A stretch of 64,000 bases of DNA, from the NCBI GenBank assembly GCA_026874595.1, contig CM049318.1, positions 10,831,241 through 10,895,240 on the forward strand. The letters run 5' to 3'. Under the pieces are notes generated by a model. That model was not told where the DNA came from. It was given only the letters and a program-made list of their open reading frames with translations, and searched no databases. This document shows, piece after piece, positions 1 through 11,300 of the stretch; position 1 is the stretch's first letter; each line of letters begins with the position of its first letter. This DNA is from Sipunculus nudus. Lineage: Eukaryota > Annelida > Sipuncula > Golfingiida > Sipunculidae. Position numbers and translations under genes: made by a program.

Positions 1-2
1 TA

Positions 3-3000
3 AGCCATAGAGTGAACCAGGCTGTGATTGACAAGGAGCCGACAGCAGCTAGTGTTGCTTATATTGGTGCAGAAAGGGAGATTGACTTAGTCAATGATGT
101 AGAAGCTCAGTCAGGCCTTCAAGTAGACCAATGTATACATAGTGCTGGTGCTCAGGACATGGCACGATTTGAAGGGCAACTGCCAGTTGCTCAGGGTAAA
201 GTGGGAAAAAATGATGTAATTATGATGAGAGACACTGGGTGTGATGGTGTTATTGTGAAGACTGATCTGGTAGGTAGTGATCAGTTGTTAGATCGGATGA
301 CACGTGTTATTGGTTTTAATCGACGTGTGAGTATACATCGTATGGCTAGGATAGAAATAGACACACCATATTATGTTGGTAGCATAGAAGCTATTTGTGA
401 AGATAATCCCATGTTTGATTTGATTGTTGGAAACATTGAGGGGGTCCGTGAGGTTCCAGACCCTGAATGGCATGTCAGTGCTGTAACTACCAGGGCCCAA
501 GATAAGCAATATAAACAGCTAAAGCCATTAGCAGTATTTGAGGGTGTAAAAGGAGAGCAAGTTAGCAGAGATAGGCTTATTGAGCTCCAACAAGCTGACC
601 AGAGTTTGCAGAAATATAGAGACAGTGCTAACCAGAAACAGGATCAGAATCAAAATGTATCATTTGCTATAAAATCAGGGGTAATGTATCGTCTGTATAC
701 AGATAAGTCAGACCCAGCAGAGAAAATCATTAAGCAGATTGTAGTACCTGAACCCCTCCGTCAAGGTGTCATGGAGATTGCTCATGACTCCATAATGAGT
801 GGTCATATGGGCGTGAAAAAAACCACCAATAGAATTCGGTCAACTTTTTTTTGGCCAGGAATGAGTCGTGATGTTGCGAGGTTTTGTGCATCATGTGACA
901 GATGCCAGAAAACAGCTAATAAAGGTTCTGTTCCTCGTGTTCCATTAGAAAAGATGCCTCTTATAGACATGCCCTTTAAACGATGTGCAGTAGATATCAT
1001 CGGGCCTATTACGCCACCTAGTGAGCAGGGACATCAATACATTTTGACCTTAGTGGATTATGCCACCCGTTACCCTGAGGCTGTAGCATTGAAGAACATT
1101 CAGACAGAAACGGTGGCTGAAGCTCTTGTAGATATCTATAGTAGGATTGGTATCCCAGAAGAGATACTGAGTGATCAGGGCACTCAGTTTATTTCACAGT
1201 GTATGCAAGAGGTGTCTCGTTTATTAAGCATCAAGAGGATAACCTCAAGTCCGTATCACCCCATATGTAATGGACTTGTAGAGAGATTTAATGGAACTCT
1301 TAAAAAAATGTTAAGGAGGTTGTGTGACGAACAACCTCGACAGTGGCATAGATATCTCAATGCTCAGGTGTTTGCGTACCGAGAGGTACCACAGGAATCT
1401 ACTGGTTTCTCACCATTTGAATTATTGTATGGGCGCACAGTCAGAGGACCCATGCAGATTCTTAAAGAGTTGTGGACCAAGGAAGTAGAAACCCCTGAAA
1501 TACAAAATAGCTATCAATATGTTTTTGAATTAAGAGACCGGTTGGAACAAACCTTGGAGATGGCCCAAGCTGAACTATCTAAAGCTCAGACTCGTTACAA
1601 GGGTTACTATGACAACAAGGCCAAAATTAGGAAACTGCAGGTTGGAGATCAGGTGCTCGTGTTACTTCCTACAGACCACAACAAGTTATTGATGCAGTGG
1701 AAGGGACCTTACCAGGTAGAGGGCATAATTGGTAGAAATGATTGCAGGGTTAAGGTTAATGGGAAGGGAAAGATATATCACATTAATTTGTTAAGGAAAT
1801 ATGTGGCCCGAGCAGCACATGAGTCAAAGCAGACTAATGAACAAGTTAACACAAAATGTGGTGGAGCCTTGTCAGAGGTAGTCTGTGCGACAGTAGTAGA
1901 ACCCACTGATACTGATGGACAGGATACAGTTGATGATGAGGACTTGTTAGAGTTGGGGACATATATGGGTAAGGAGTCTGTCAATGATGTAAATATAGGA
2001 GCTGAAATAGGGACAGATCAGAAAGAAGAAATCAAACAGGTTATAGATGAGTACAATGATGTGTTCACTGATGTACCTGGTACTACTAACTTGGTAGAAC
2101 ATCATGTTCAGTTAACATCTGATGAGCCAGTTAAGTGTAAACCATACCCTGTACCTTATGCTATCAGAGAATCTCTGAAAAAGGATATTGATGATATGTT
2201 AAAGATGGGAATTATCCGTGAGTCAACATCATGTTACGCGTCACCAGTGGTGGTGGTCCGTAAGCGTGATGGAACAAATAGAGTATGTGTGGACTATCGC
2301 AAGTTGAATAAGATCACAGTGGTGGATCCTGAGCCTGTAAACAGAGTTGATGATGTGTTCAGCAGATTAAGTGAAGATAGGTATTTCACTAAGATTGACT
2401 TGAGTAAAGGTTATTGGCAAGTACCAGTAGCAGAGCAAGATGTATATAAAACAGCTTTTGTTACACCTGATGGAAGATATGAGTTTTTAAAGATGCCATT
2501 TGGTATGGTTAACTCGGGAGCCACGTTGGTCCGAGGAGTTCGTAAAATGTTAGATGGAATGAATTGTGTAGACAGTTATGTAGATGACTTGTTAGTACAC
2601 ACCAAGACGTGGGAAGATCATGTCAGTGTACTTAGGGAGTTACTTAGTCGTATGAGAGATGCTGGTTTAACTGCTAGACCTACCAAGTGTTGGTTAGGGA
2701 CTACCAGTGTAGACTTTTTAGGTCACCAAATAGAACTGAATGGTGTAGGTCCTCAAAATGATAATGTATGTAAAATTGACAGAGTAGTCAGACCTAAAAC
2801 AAAGAAGGAAATCCGATCATTCATTGGCCTGGTTGGATATTACAGGAACTATATTCCTAATTTCGCTACTATAGCAGCTCCTCTTACGGATTTGACTAAA
2901 AAGGGTAAGCCTAATAAAATAGAGTGGCATGAGCCTCAAGAGAGGGCATATTGTACACTGAAAGAGTATTTGGCTAGGAAACCCATTCTCAGGTTAGCTG

Positions 3001-3380
3001 ATCCAAAGAAACCATTTGTTCTGCAGACAGATGCTTCAGATGTAGGAGTCGGTGCTATTTTATTGCAAGAATATGATTCACAGTTATTTCCTATATCATA
3101 TGCTAGCAAAAAATTGTCAAACAGAGAACAGAAGTACTCAACTATTGAGAAAGAATGCCTTGCATTAGTTTGGGGTGTAAATAAGTTCAAGTTATATCTC
3201 ACAGGAACTGAATTTGTTGTGCAAACAGATCATCAGCCTCTCACTTACTTAAACAAAGCTAAATTTATCAATGACAGAGTAATGAGATGGGCAATGTATT
3301 TGCAGAACTACAAATTTCACATTAAATCAATCCAGGGTAGTAAAAACAATGCAGCTGACTTCTTAAGTCGTGTTGTGTAA
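3..3380 (+). CDS. Pol polyprotein (PR-INT-RT-RNase H), 5' partial
   Basis: The frame is open from the window edge to TAA at 3378-3380, so the real start is upstream. I number residues from the GTG at 12. An aspartic protease motif RDTGCDG has its Asp at residue 74. The integrase has an HHCC zinc finger (about 257-302) and a D,D35E core: Asp in AVDIIG, Asp in SDQGTQF, Glu in GLVERFNG, with exactly 35 residues between the last two. A GPY-type integrase tail (WKGPYQV) follows. The reverse transcriptase runs from about 700 to 880 with VDYRKLN and YVDD. RNase H carries TDASD, TIEKE and TDHQP. There is no stop or frameshift in 1122 codons. After the PFG motif the usual ATFQRLM-like segment reads SGATLVRGVRKML, which is divergent. 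No env frame follows. Confidence 0.92.
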   Translation, partial: SHRVNQAVIDKEPTAASVAYIGAEREIDLVNDVEAQSGLQVDQCIHSAGAQDMARFEGQLPVAQGKVGKNDVIMMRDTGCDGVIVKTDLVGSDQLLDRMTRVIGFNRRVSIHRMARIEIDTPYYVGSIEAICEDNPMFDLIVGNIEGVREVPDPEWHVSAVTTRAQDKQYKQLKPLAVFEGVKGEQVSRDRLIELQQADQSLQKYRDSANQKQDQNQNVSFAIKSGVMYRLYTDKSDPAEKIIKQIVVPEPLRQGVMEIAHDSIMSGHMGVKKTTNRIRSTFFWPGMSRDVARFCASCDRCQKTANKGSVPRVPLEKMPLIDMPFKRCAVDIIGPITPPSEQGHQYILTLVDYATRYPEAVALKNIQTETVAEALVDIYSRIGIPEEILSDQGTQFISQCMQEVSRLLSIKRITSSPYHPICNGLVERFNGTLKKMLRRLCDEQPRQWHRYLNAQVFAYREVPQESTGFSPFELLYGRTVRGPMQILKELWTKEVETPEIQNSYQYVFELRDRLEQTLEMAQAELSKAQTRYKGYYDNKAKIRKLQVGDQVLVLLPTDHNKLLMQWKGPYQVEGIIGRNDCRVKVNGKGKIYHINLLRKYVARAAHESKQTNEQVNTKCGGALSEVVCATVVEPTDTDGQDTVDDEDLLELGTYMGKESVNDVNIGAEIGTDQKEEIKQVIDEYNDVFTDVPGTTNLVEHHVQLTSDEPVKCKPYPVPYAIRESLKKDIDDMLKMGIIRESTSCYASPVVVVRKRDGTNRVCVDYRKLNKITVVDPEPVNRVDDVFSRLSEDRYFTKIDLSKGYWQVPVAEQDVYKTAFVTPDGRYEFLKMPFGMVNSGATLVRGVRKMLDGMNCVDSYVDDLLVHTKTWEDHVSVLRELLSRMRDAGLTARPTKCWLGTTSVDFLGHQIELNGVGPQNDNVCKIDRVVRPKTKKEIRSFIGLVGYYRNYIPNFATIAAPLTDLTKKGKPNKIEWHEPQERAYCTLKEYLARKPILRLADPKKPFVLQTDASDVGVGAILLQEYDSQLFPISYASKKLSNREQKYSTIEKECLALVWGVNKFKLYLTGTEFVVQTDHQPLTYLNKAKFINDRVMRWAMYLQNYKFHIKSIQGSKNNAADFLSRVV

Positions 3381-3760
3381 AATAGATCTGAAACAGGAAA
3401 ATAAAGGGTAAATCATGTAAATATGAATGATGATATGAATGTACATAATATAATGTTATGTTGAAATGGCTTGAAGGTTGTATTGTAGATTAAAATATGG
3501 ATGTGCTTTAAAGGAGTTTGCATTATTGTATATATGTTTAATGATGTTCAAATAATATGGTGAGAGTGTAATGTTATACATGTGTTGATTAGTTACAAAT
3601 AGTAAAACCAATATATGTACACACATGTAAGCAATGTAATACTGTCATCAATGTACTAAATGGAAACTTGTGATTTACATGATGATGCATTTGATATGGT
3701 AATAGTACACATTTGTGTTGTTGTTAGGTACTGGAAAAATATCTTTCAGAGATTTTTCTT
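3381..3760 (+). other. 3' non-coding segment of the left LTR element
   Basis: AT-rich DNA between the pol stop codon and the polypurine tract. I see no third ORF, so no envelope gene. Confidence 0.7.
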
Positions 3761-3771
3761 AAAGGGGGGCG
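3761..3771 (+). other. Polypurine tract of the left LTR element
   Basis: AAAGGGGGGCG lies immediately before the TGTGACAC that opens the 3' LTR. This is the expected place for the plus-strand priming site. Confidence 0.85.
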
Positions 3772-4203
3772 TGTGACACAAATGTGCTACCCGCCTAGTG
3801 TATGTCAAATGGAATGTCATAAATAATGAAATAAGTTAGGGAAAACATAATTTCTGCAGTGCATTAAAAGGTCAGTTTATATTAAAATGAAATATCAGAT
3901 CATAAAGTGTAGTTAGAGAGACAGAGCTTATAATATTTGGTAAAGTTGTCAGCTGTTGTTGTCATCATGTTTGTTTACATCCGTGCTGACGACGCTGGGG
4001 AATTGTATTAGTATTTTATTTATTATGTAAGTAAATGGACTTACTGTACCATGATTTATTATAATTAGATGACAGAAGGTTCTAGAGAATTCAGGTAATG
4101 TGTATTTTCCAATAGGTAAATTCTAGAAAATCCCGTAGGTGCTAGTCTTGTCCAGAAACGACCTGATTATTCTAGAGACTTCTAGAAGTTTCGGTTACCC
4201 AGG

Positions 4204-4211
4204 TATAAATA
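4204..4211 (+). promoter_or_regulatory. TATA box in LTR
   Basis: TATAAATA within AGGTATAAATAGGGCGG, about 430 bp into the LTR. In an LTR this would drive genomic RNA; here in the 3' LTR it could drive readout into flanking DNA. Confidence 0.6.
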
Positions 4212-4483
4212 GGGCGGTGTCAAGGCCGGGGGGGAGGTGAATGAATTTGGAAGTTACCGTCGACTGGTGACAGGTCGTTTTATGTCAACGACAGATTAGC
4301 TGAACACCGAGCGGGGTGTGTTACAAATTCCGCGAGGACAGTATTAGTCCTGGAGAGAATATACTTAGGTGCAGCCGATCAGGGCGTTAGAAGATATACG
4401 TGATTGGTATTTGTTGAAGACGTTGTTATTGTGAGATTGGAGCCAGTCAACGACGACGGTGGCCAATTGTTGGATGTTACCGG

Positions 4484-4489
4484 AATAAA
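4484..4489 (+). terminator. Poly(A) signal in LTR
   Basis: AATAAA 280 bp after the TATA box and 93 bp before the LTR end, the expected position for the R/U5 polyadenylation signal. Confidence 0.55.
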
Positions 4490-4582
4490 CCGTGTTCTTC
4501 AGTTCAGACAACGAGTGGTATTTTGGACTTTTCTGTGTGAAAGAACTCGGGAATATATGTCCGCTGCGTGTGTGGTGTGACA

Positions 4583-5075
4583 CTAATAACTTTAAAAAAT
4601 TTGCTAAATTCAGATGTAATTTTGGGTATACAATTAAATCTTGATTAAATAAAGTTATGTCCCTGAAAAAAGTCACCAGCTTCAACAATTCTCATGTAAA
4701 GTGAGCAAATATATTTCCTGATTTTTTAAAAATTGCATAATGTTTGGGCCCATAACTTCAAAACAATACACAATACTGACCTAATTTAGGGTATGTTTAT
4801 AGAAAATGTATGGAACAATATGCATTATAAACATGATCAAAAACAGATCAGTAGTTTTGAGTTTAGGTAGCCCTGAAGTGTAACCATTGCTTTTTTATGG
4901 AAAAAGGAGGTTTTCCTTAATATCTCAAATTAACAAAGTCCTAGTGACCCAATTTTCAATATGGTGGGAGATTTTGGAGACATCTAACTGTATGATAAAT
5001 TTTGGATTGGAATGTACAGTTTCAAAACGTGCCCTGTTAAGGGACGAACGGCCTAGACCCAGTTGTGGCTCTGTT
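4583..5075 (-). repeat. Dispersed repeat family A, antisense copy interrupted by the left LTR element
   Basis: Read on the - strand this matches the copy at 28790-29385 over several hundred bp with many substitutions and indels. Shared landmarks are GGCACGTTTTGAAAC, TTAGATGTC...AAAATCTCC, TTATGGGCCCA and AAAAAATCAGGAAA. The GTCCGTCCGT segment of the family is reduced to CGTTCGTCCC. Short ORFs inside it are shadows. Confidence 0.75.
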
Positions 5076-6989
5076 GTAAACACATTAAGCCTGTGGTTAA
5101 GGCCCCGGTTTTTGGCTAGTGATTGTTTCAGGCTACCTTTGTGCACTGCATGCGTTACATGATCACTGCCAACTTACTGGCGCTTCCAGCTGAAATGTGA
5201 TACATGTGTCTGGCCAGCTGAAACAATCAAGTGTTACCTTGGTAACAATGCTGCCTGATCGGGTGTATCCAGTGGTCCAGTTACAGGCCACACACCATGC
5301 ACTAGTGATGATGTAACACACGCATGTACACTGCTGCTTGAAACAATTGCACAGGGGCACTGGGATAGGTAGCCGCCAACGTCGACGCAACAGGTTTCAG
5401 GTTTCTGTTGAGTCGCGGGCCCACCAAAGGGCTAACTGGGGTTATACGCTCTTTACACAGCGCTTTACCTATAGGGCTAACACCTATATCGTAAGGCGCT
5501 GTTTGTTATGACCACGTATCCTGAATTGCAACACCAGAGGGGAGCACTGTATTTTTGTCCAATCAGATGAGACCTTGTGCTGGAAGACAAAGCCAAGCGA
5601 GGAATACACAGAGCCAATCATATTCATTTCTTTTTGAGTGACAGCTCATCCCCCAGCGTAACCGTCTGAACAGGCCACAGGCTCAGAGAGAATTGCCCCT
5701 GACGTGGTTTGCTTAGGGCCTTGGGCACATAGGATGCTCGGCCGGTGAGCTGTAATTCAAACGAAACGTAACAACAAAGGCTGCGTGCACACCTCGCTTG
5801 CTGGTTTCAGTTCTGCAGACAACAGATACATGGCTAAGCTAACACAGTCATAATGTCATAATCGAATTGGTCGATGATGCGAGAATGCGGAGGGAGCAAT
5901 TTAAATTCGACCGGAAACTCAATATGCGGCGCTTGAAGCGCAGCAATGGGCGGAGCCAGGATGCCTGTCGAGTGTTTGTTTATTGGCATCTGATTGGCTG
6001 CTTGTCACATCATACGATCGTTTATTTCAGTGGAAAGGAACCGCCATCTTGTGTCTAAATATATCATAAACGGTCAAAGCTGGCAGCGTGAAAATCGGTT
6101 GCTTCTTTAGAAGCGCAAGATGTCCGCTGCCTCGGGAGCATAACTGGGGTTATAGCACGATACGATCTATTACTCTTAGAAAGAAAATTAAATAAAAATA
6201 TTTCCTATGGTTTTAGCAAATCAATGTTCACATAATGTTGTATGTCGAAAGGCCTGTAATAAAAAATAACCATTCTGGAAAGCATGAAGCACCTGTAACA
6301 TCAACAACTGATAGTATTTGTCCAGAGAGAATTGAAGCATTAACAGCCCCGGTAGACATCTTGCATTTGGTGGCAGTCCTGTATAAGACTTTAGGCCTGT
6401 GTACTGTTATGTTCATATTTTAACTTCCTTGGTGCAAAATAGGGCTGAGAACAGAACAGTAATGTTTTCTAGTGGTTAAATATACAGTACACATAGATGT
6501 ACTGAACATTAATCAATGGATATATGTTAAATCTCACAGTTGTGTATGGAGTGTTATAATCACAGTTAACTGCAGGTGCAATCTATGGACTCCACATTGC
6601 GTCAGTCACTGTAAAAAAAAGCAATTGAGAAGTTCATTCTTATGGGCTATGGGATAGGCACCCAACATCAGATGTAGCCTACTCCCGTCTGCTACTGCTA
6701 GATAAATGAAGGCAGGTCGGACCTTTGCTGCAGTCTTGCAGCGCTGACATACATAGTAAACAATACAAGCGCTGCAGCCTCTGGCGGGGAGAGTCTTTAC
6801 TATCTAAGTTTGTACGGATCCGTACAGACCCTCAGACACGTATATGCCTTGTGAAGCGTGAGGACACCAAACAAACCCCACATGTTATAATTGTTACAGA
6901 TGCTTAGACTCCGTTGGGACCAAAACTTTTGCTGGATGATCAGCATTAATAAAGTATGGGCACTTACTATGGATGAAGTCAGATATTGC
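5076..6989. other. Non-coding region between the two LTR elements
   Basis: No supportable gene. The segment 5400-6060 is less AT-rich than its surroundings and is described separately as promoter-like. A 30-bp phrase near 6620 (AGTTCATTCTTATGGGCTAT) recurs at about 22256, so at least part is repetitive. Confidence 0.5.
5550..6060. promoter_or_regulatory. Promoter-like cluster (CCAAT boxes, GC box, YY1-like site)
   Basis: Three CCAAT-type boxes occur (TCCAATCAG near 5559, GCCAATCAT near 5613, GATTGGCTG near 5992). There is a GC box (GGGCGGAG near 5947) and an ACCGCCATCTTG site near 6041 that reads CAAGATGGCGG on the - strand, the YY1-type motif often found at start sites. No associated reading frame is visible, so this may be an orphan promoter, a noncoding first exon or chance. 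Confidence 0.3.
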
Positions 6990-6994
6990 ATCGT
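6990..6994. repeat. Target-site duplication, left copy
   Basis: ATCGT immediately before the LTR; the identical ATCGT is at 14558-14562 after the other LTR. Confidence 0.93.
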
Positions 6995-8110
6995 TGTCAC
7001 CCCTAACTTAACGTGAAAACTTTACAACGGATATATCCTATAAAACAATAGGATGGGTTAACGCTCGCCACTTGATTTCATTAATCAAGAAATTAGATCC
7101 CGGTCATTACAGGTGACATTTCCAGGTTCTTTTAAGGACGTGTATAAAAATACCAGACAATCATACACCCAGATCAATAGAAACTATGAGACATCAGGTT
7201 AAATTCACAAATATAATTCAAGACAATACTTACAAAGACACAAGTGTGAGTGTGTGCGTTGATGTGTCAATACGACAGTTCTTCACATTAAAAATACAGG
7301 ATGTTTACTGAGTCCGTGGTTTGTATAATAACCAATAAAGTCCAGTTCCTTCAGAGATCTCTGGTTACTGTTTTGTGTAGAATCTAGCGTATGGTTAGTA
7401 CCATATAGATCTAGTCTTTCTGAGTTTAGCGATCTTCAACTGATCTTGCTTGTCAGCGACCCGGGTAGGTTCACGTTCACATGCATGCAATAGCGCCCTT
7501 TGTTTACGTTGAGCTTAGAGTCCTTGACCTTGCTCGTGTACCAATGGTTTCTCGGCTTACGGCGGTTATGTATTTAGGTCAAGCTGAACTAGGCCGGCAG
7601 TGACGAGCGCGCTCTCTATATATCGCCAATACGAAGCTCTTTCGGCAGCACGGCTAAGTTCTTATGAGCTGGGTCCTTGCTTCATGTAGAAGCTTGCTTC
7701 TATGCTGTTCCTGGCGTTTCAATGTTCGTGCGTGCGTGCTGCCACCTCAAGCTTCAAGACCCAACTGAAGGCAGCTTCCAGCGTCTCTCCCTGAACTCTG
7801 ACGTCACAATCGACGTCACAATACGGCGATCCGGTTCTCTGATTGGCTTATTTCTCAAGTGTCCCATATAAGGATGTATGTGACCTAGTTTGACTGTAAG
7901 CGTCACCATGGCGACCCACACACGATGCGTGACACAGATAAATCAGCTGATAGCCGATGGGATTTCATACAAGAATACACAATATATATATATACAATCC
8001 AGACCTGTCAACGCTTTAGGATGACGCTTCACGTCAATATCAATAGAGAACAGACTTCGTTAAACTATGATACAAAACACCGTACATATTGTCACCGATT
8101 TCTGGTGACA
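6995..8110 (-). repeat. 3' LTR (1116 bp)
   Basis: Starts TGTCACC and ends GGTGACA, a perfect 7-bp terminal inverted repeat. It matches 13442-14557 except at 7706. The U3 promoter motifs of the other copy are present here too: TATATA at 7617-7622 and the CRE pair near 7799-7818. The 64-aa and 92-aa + strand ORFs here are antisense to the element and recur in both LTRs; they are not genes. Confidence 0.97.
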
Positions 8111-8125
8111 TCACCCCCTCCTTTT
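8111..8125 (-). other. Polypurine tract
   Basis: On the - strand AAAAGGAGGGGGTGA directly abuts the TGTCACC start of the 3' LTR. Confidence 0.9.
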
Positions 8126-8331
8126 AAGGAAAATACACAGTATTTTCTCGATACATCATATCGTTCTATCTTACAGGGTCCAGCTAAACATATTTACATG
8201 TAGCAATACATGGCAATACATAAGGGTCATGTAACAAGTTGTCATTAGTACATGCCCACGGTCTATGACACAGGGCAAAAATCTTGTACATGTTTAGACT
8301 TAACTGGCTAAACATTATAGCTCATTACATC
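8126..8331 (-). other. 3' non-coding segment of the young LTR element
   Basis: About 200 bp between the Gag-Pol stop codon and the polypurine tract. No env or other ORF is present. Confidence 0.7.
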
Positions 8332-11300
8332 CTAACACTCAGGCAGTCTGCTAAGAAAATCAGGTCCATGGTTTAGTTTACCTGACACTGCTTCAATATC
8401 AAATCTAAACTCTTGTAGAACCAGTGCCCATCTCATTACTCTCTTATTAGCACATTTTGATTTGCTAATACACTTTAATGGTTTGTGGTCGGTCTGAATG
8501 GTGAACGGTCTACAAGCCAGGTACATCTCAAATTTCTGTACAGACCATACAATTGCTAATGACTCTTTCTCAATGGTGGAGTAATTTCTCTCCCTGGGCA
8601 ATAGTTTACGACTGGCATAAGCTACTGGGTGCATGATCCCCTCGTGTCTTTGCATCAGGATACAGCCAATACCCACATCAGATGCATCACATTTCAAATA
8701 AAATCGTTTACTGAAATCAGGTAGCTTCAGTATGGGAGGGTCTGACAGTTTAGCCTTTAGAGAACAGTACGCGTTCTCGTGTACGGGTTTCCAGTCTAGT
8801 TTGTTAGGTTGACCTTTACGCGTTAGATCAGTCAAGGGCACCGCTATTTCCGCATAGTTTGGCACAAATTTTCGATAGTACCCTGTAAGACCTAGGAATG
8901 CTCGCAAAGCCTTCTTTGTCTTAGGTCTATCAGTGCTCTGTATTCTCTTGAGCAAAACTGGATTAGTGGCCAAGTTGCCCGTGCCTACCAGGTGTCCCAA
9001 AAACTCTAGGCTCTGGTAGCCTATGAAGGTTTTAGCTGGTTTAGCTGCTAAGTTTGCACATTCTAGCCTAACTAGCACTTCTCTAAGAGTTCTTAAGTGC
9101 TCGTCCCAAGTCTCTGCGTGTATTAACACGTCATCTACATAACATACTACATTCGGCATGTCGCTGAACATTTTCCGCATCATGCGGGTGAAAACCGCTC
9201 CGGCAGTTACCAGGCCGAATGGCATAACCCTAAATTGGTAATGGCCATCGGGTGTAACAAAGGCCGTCTTATCCCTGGATTCCTCAGAAACAGGGATCTG
9301 CCAGTAACCTTTCGTCAGGTCAAGCTTTGTAAAATACTGGCTTTTCGCGACTTCGACAAAAAGTGTTTCTGGATCCGGCATGGGTTCAGGATCGAACACG
9401 ACTGATTGGTTCAGCTTTCGGTAGTCTATCACGAATCTAGTCTTACCGTCAGGTTTCCTAAGCAGGATACAGGGGGACGCATAGCTAGAATCTGACTGTT
9501 CAATAATGCCTAAGTTTAACATTTCCTGGATTTCTGTTCGCATTGTCTCTCGCAGTTCAAAAGGCACCCTATAGGGCCTAGTTTTTACAGGTACATCAGA
9601 TGAGAGTTTAATGCTACATTCTACAACATTGGTAAGCTTGGGTACATCTGTGAATACATCCCCATATTGCCTAAGCAGACTGAGTATTTCACGGCGCTGA
9701 CACTTGCCTAGGTCAGCATTTACCTGAACATCTCGCTCAGTCTGGCGGCGCGCATACGACGGTAACGACATGTGGGCATCCTCATCAATCCCTTCTGGGT
9801 TTAACTCTCCGAACACGGGAGGCTCTGTTTCCCCGTCTACACCGTCAGGATCCTGTATAGAATCAGGTGCGCCCTTGGCTACCGCTGCCAGAATATGCTG
9901 GGGCTCGTTTCTAGCATGGTACCGTTTCAGCATATTCACGTGGAAGGTTTTAACCTTATCGCCAATCTTAATCCGATAGTCTAAGTCCCCAACCCTGTTT
10001 ACAATAGTATAGGGGCCTTTCCACTGTACCATTAATTTGTTCTGCTCCGTCGGGAGTAACAACAAAACTTCGTCTCCGGCCTCAAACCTGCGCGTGCATT
10101 TACCTCTATCATATAACAGTTTGTGTCTGTTCGCTGATTTGTTCAACGCCTCTCTAGCTAACGCGCATGTGTCGCTTAGTTTGTCTTGTAGGTCCAGGAC
10201 GTATTGGTACGTGGTTTTAGTCTCGACGCTAGTATCTCGCTTGGTCCACAGATCCCTTAGAATCCGCATCGGTCCTCTAACGATCCTACCATAGAGCAAC
10301 TCAAAGGGTGAGAACCCTGTGCTCTCATGTGGCGCTTCTCGGTACGCAAAAAGCACGGCGCTGAGGTACCGATCCCAATCTCGCGGTCTTTCCTCGCACA
10401 TCCGTTTCAACATTAACTTTAACGTTCCATTGAATCTCTCCACCATTCCGTTGCACATAGGATGGTAAGGAGTAGTGGTGAGCTGTCTTACAGACAAAAC
10501 ACGGCTAACTTCTCGCATGAGGTCTGATGTAAATTGTGTTCCCATGTCAGTAAGCACCTCTGACGGCACTCCTAACCGCGCATAAATATCAACTAGCGCA
10601 TCAGCCACAGAGACTGTATCTATGTTCTTTAAAGCAACAGCCTCCGGATATCTAGTGGCATAATCCATAACGGTCAGAATATACCTGTGACCTCTCTCAG
10701 ACGCTGGATGGATCGGCCCAACCAGATCCATCGAAATTCTACACCAGGGCTCATCAATTAATGGCATCTGGCCTAACGTAGCTCCGGGCACCTTGCCTTT
10801 CGATATGGTTTTCTGGCAAATGGGACAGGACTTGCAAAACTCAGCAATGTCATTATACATCCCTTTCCAGAAAAACTGAGTTCTCACGCGGTCGTGCGTT
10901 TTGTCTATGCCCTGATGGCCCGCCATAACCGCTTCGTGGCCCATCCTCATCACGTCGTACCGTAACGTCTGAGGTACCACGACTCGAGATCCATCTTGAT
11001 CTCCCCGTTTGTCACTCACAACCCGAACTAAATATCCGTCCTCAATTCTAAACGGACTATCATTTCTAGCCTCTCTAGCTAGCCTCCAATACGGCGCTAA
11101 AGACCCATCCTCCTCCTGCGCCTTCAAAAATTCGGCCGGACTCACATCGGCAACTGGGCTTGCAACATTCAAGCTACGCGTCGGTATCTGTTTCTCTCGT
11201 GCAGCGCTCCGTGTCTCCACCGCGGACGACACCTCCTTTTGTGACTCTACACCGTCACACACTATGCCTGAGGACCGCTCAGACTTCCACGTCGGGCCCG

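Larger units (their letters stand above)
1..4582 (+). mobile_element. Gmr1-like LTR retrotransposon, 5' part outside the window
   Basis: This is the 3' portion of an LTR retrotransposon: the end of the polyprotein frame, about 380 bp of 3' non-coding DNA, a polypurine tract (3761-3771) and a complete 3' LTR (3772-4582). The pol order is protease, integrase, reverse transcriptase, RNase H. RT sequence type is Ty3/gypsy, but INT lies before RT as in Ty1/copia. This combination is known from the Gmr1 group. The element sits inside an older dispersed repeat whose sequence resumes at 4583. The 5' LTR, gag and left target duplication lie outside the window, so age cannot be read from LTR divergence. 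Confidence 0.9.
3772..4582 (+). repeat. 3' LTR of the left element (811 bp)
   Basis: The LTR begins TGTGACAC after the polypurine tract and ends GTGTGACA, giving TG...CA ends and an imperfect terminal inverted repeat (7 of 8). It contains a TATA box (4204-4211) and a poly(A) signal (4484-4489) in U3-R order. The right boundary is supported by the dispersed repeat that resumes at 4583 (CTAATAACTT) and matches, inverted, a second copy near 29340. Confidence 0.85.

Noticed and set aside
3381-3760. Possible env gene after pol
   Set aside because: No ORF of meaningful length in either LTR element between pol and the polypurine tract.
7677-8203. 64- and 92-codon + ORFs, the first repeated identically at 14124-14318
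   Set aside because: They lie inside the two LTRs, antisense to the element; the identity reflects LTR duplication, not a gene family.
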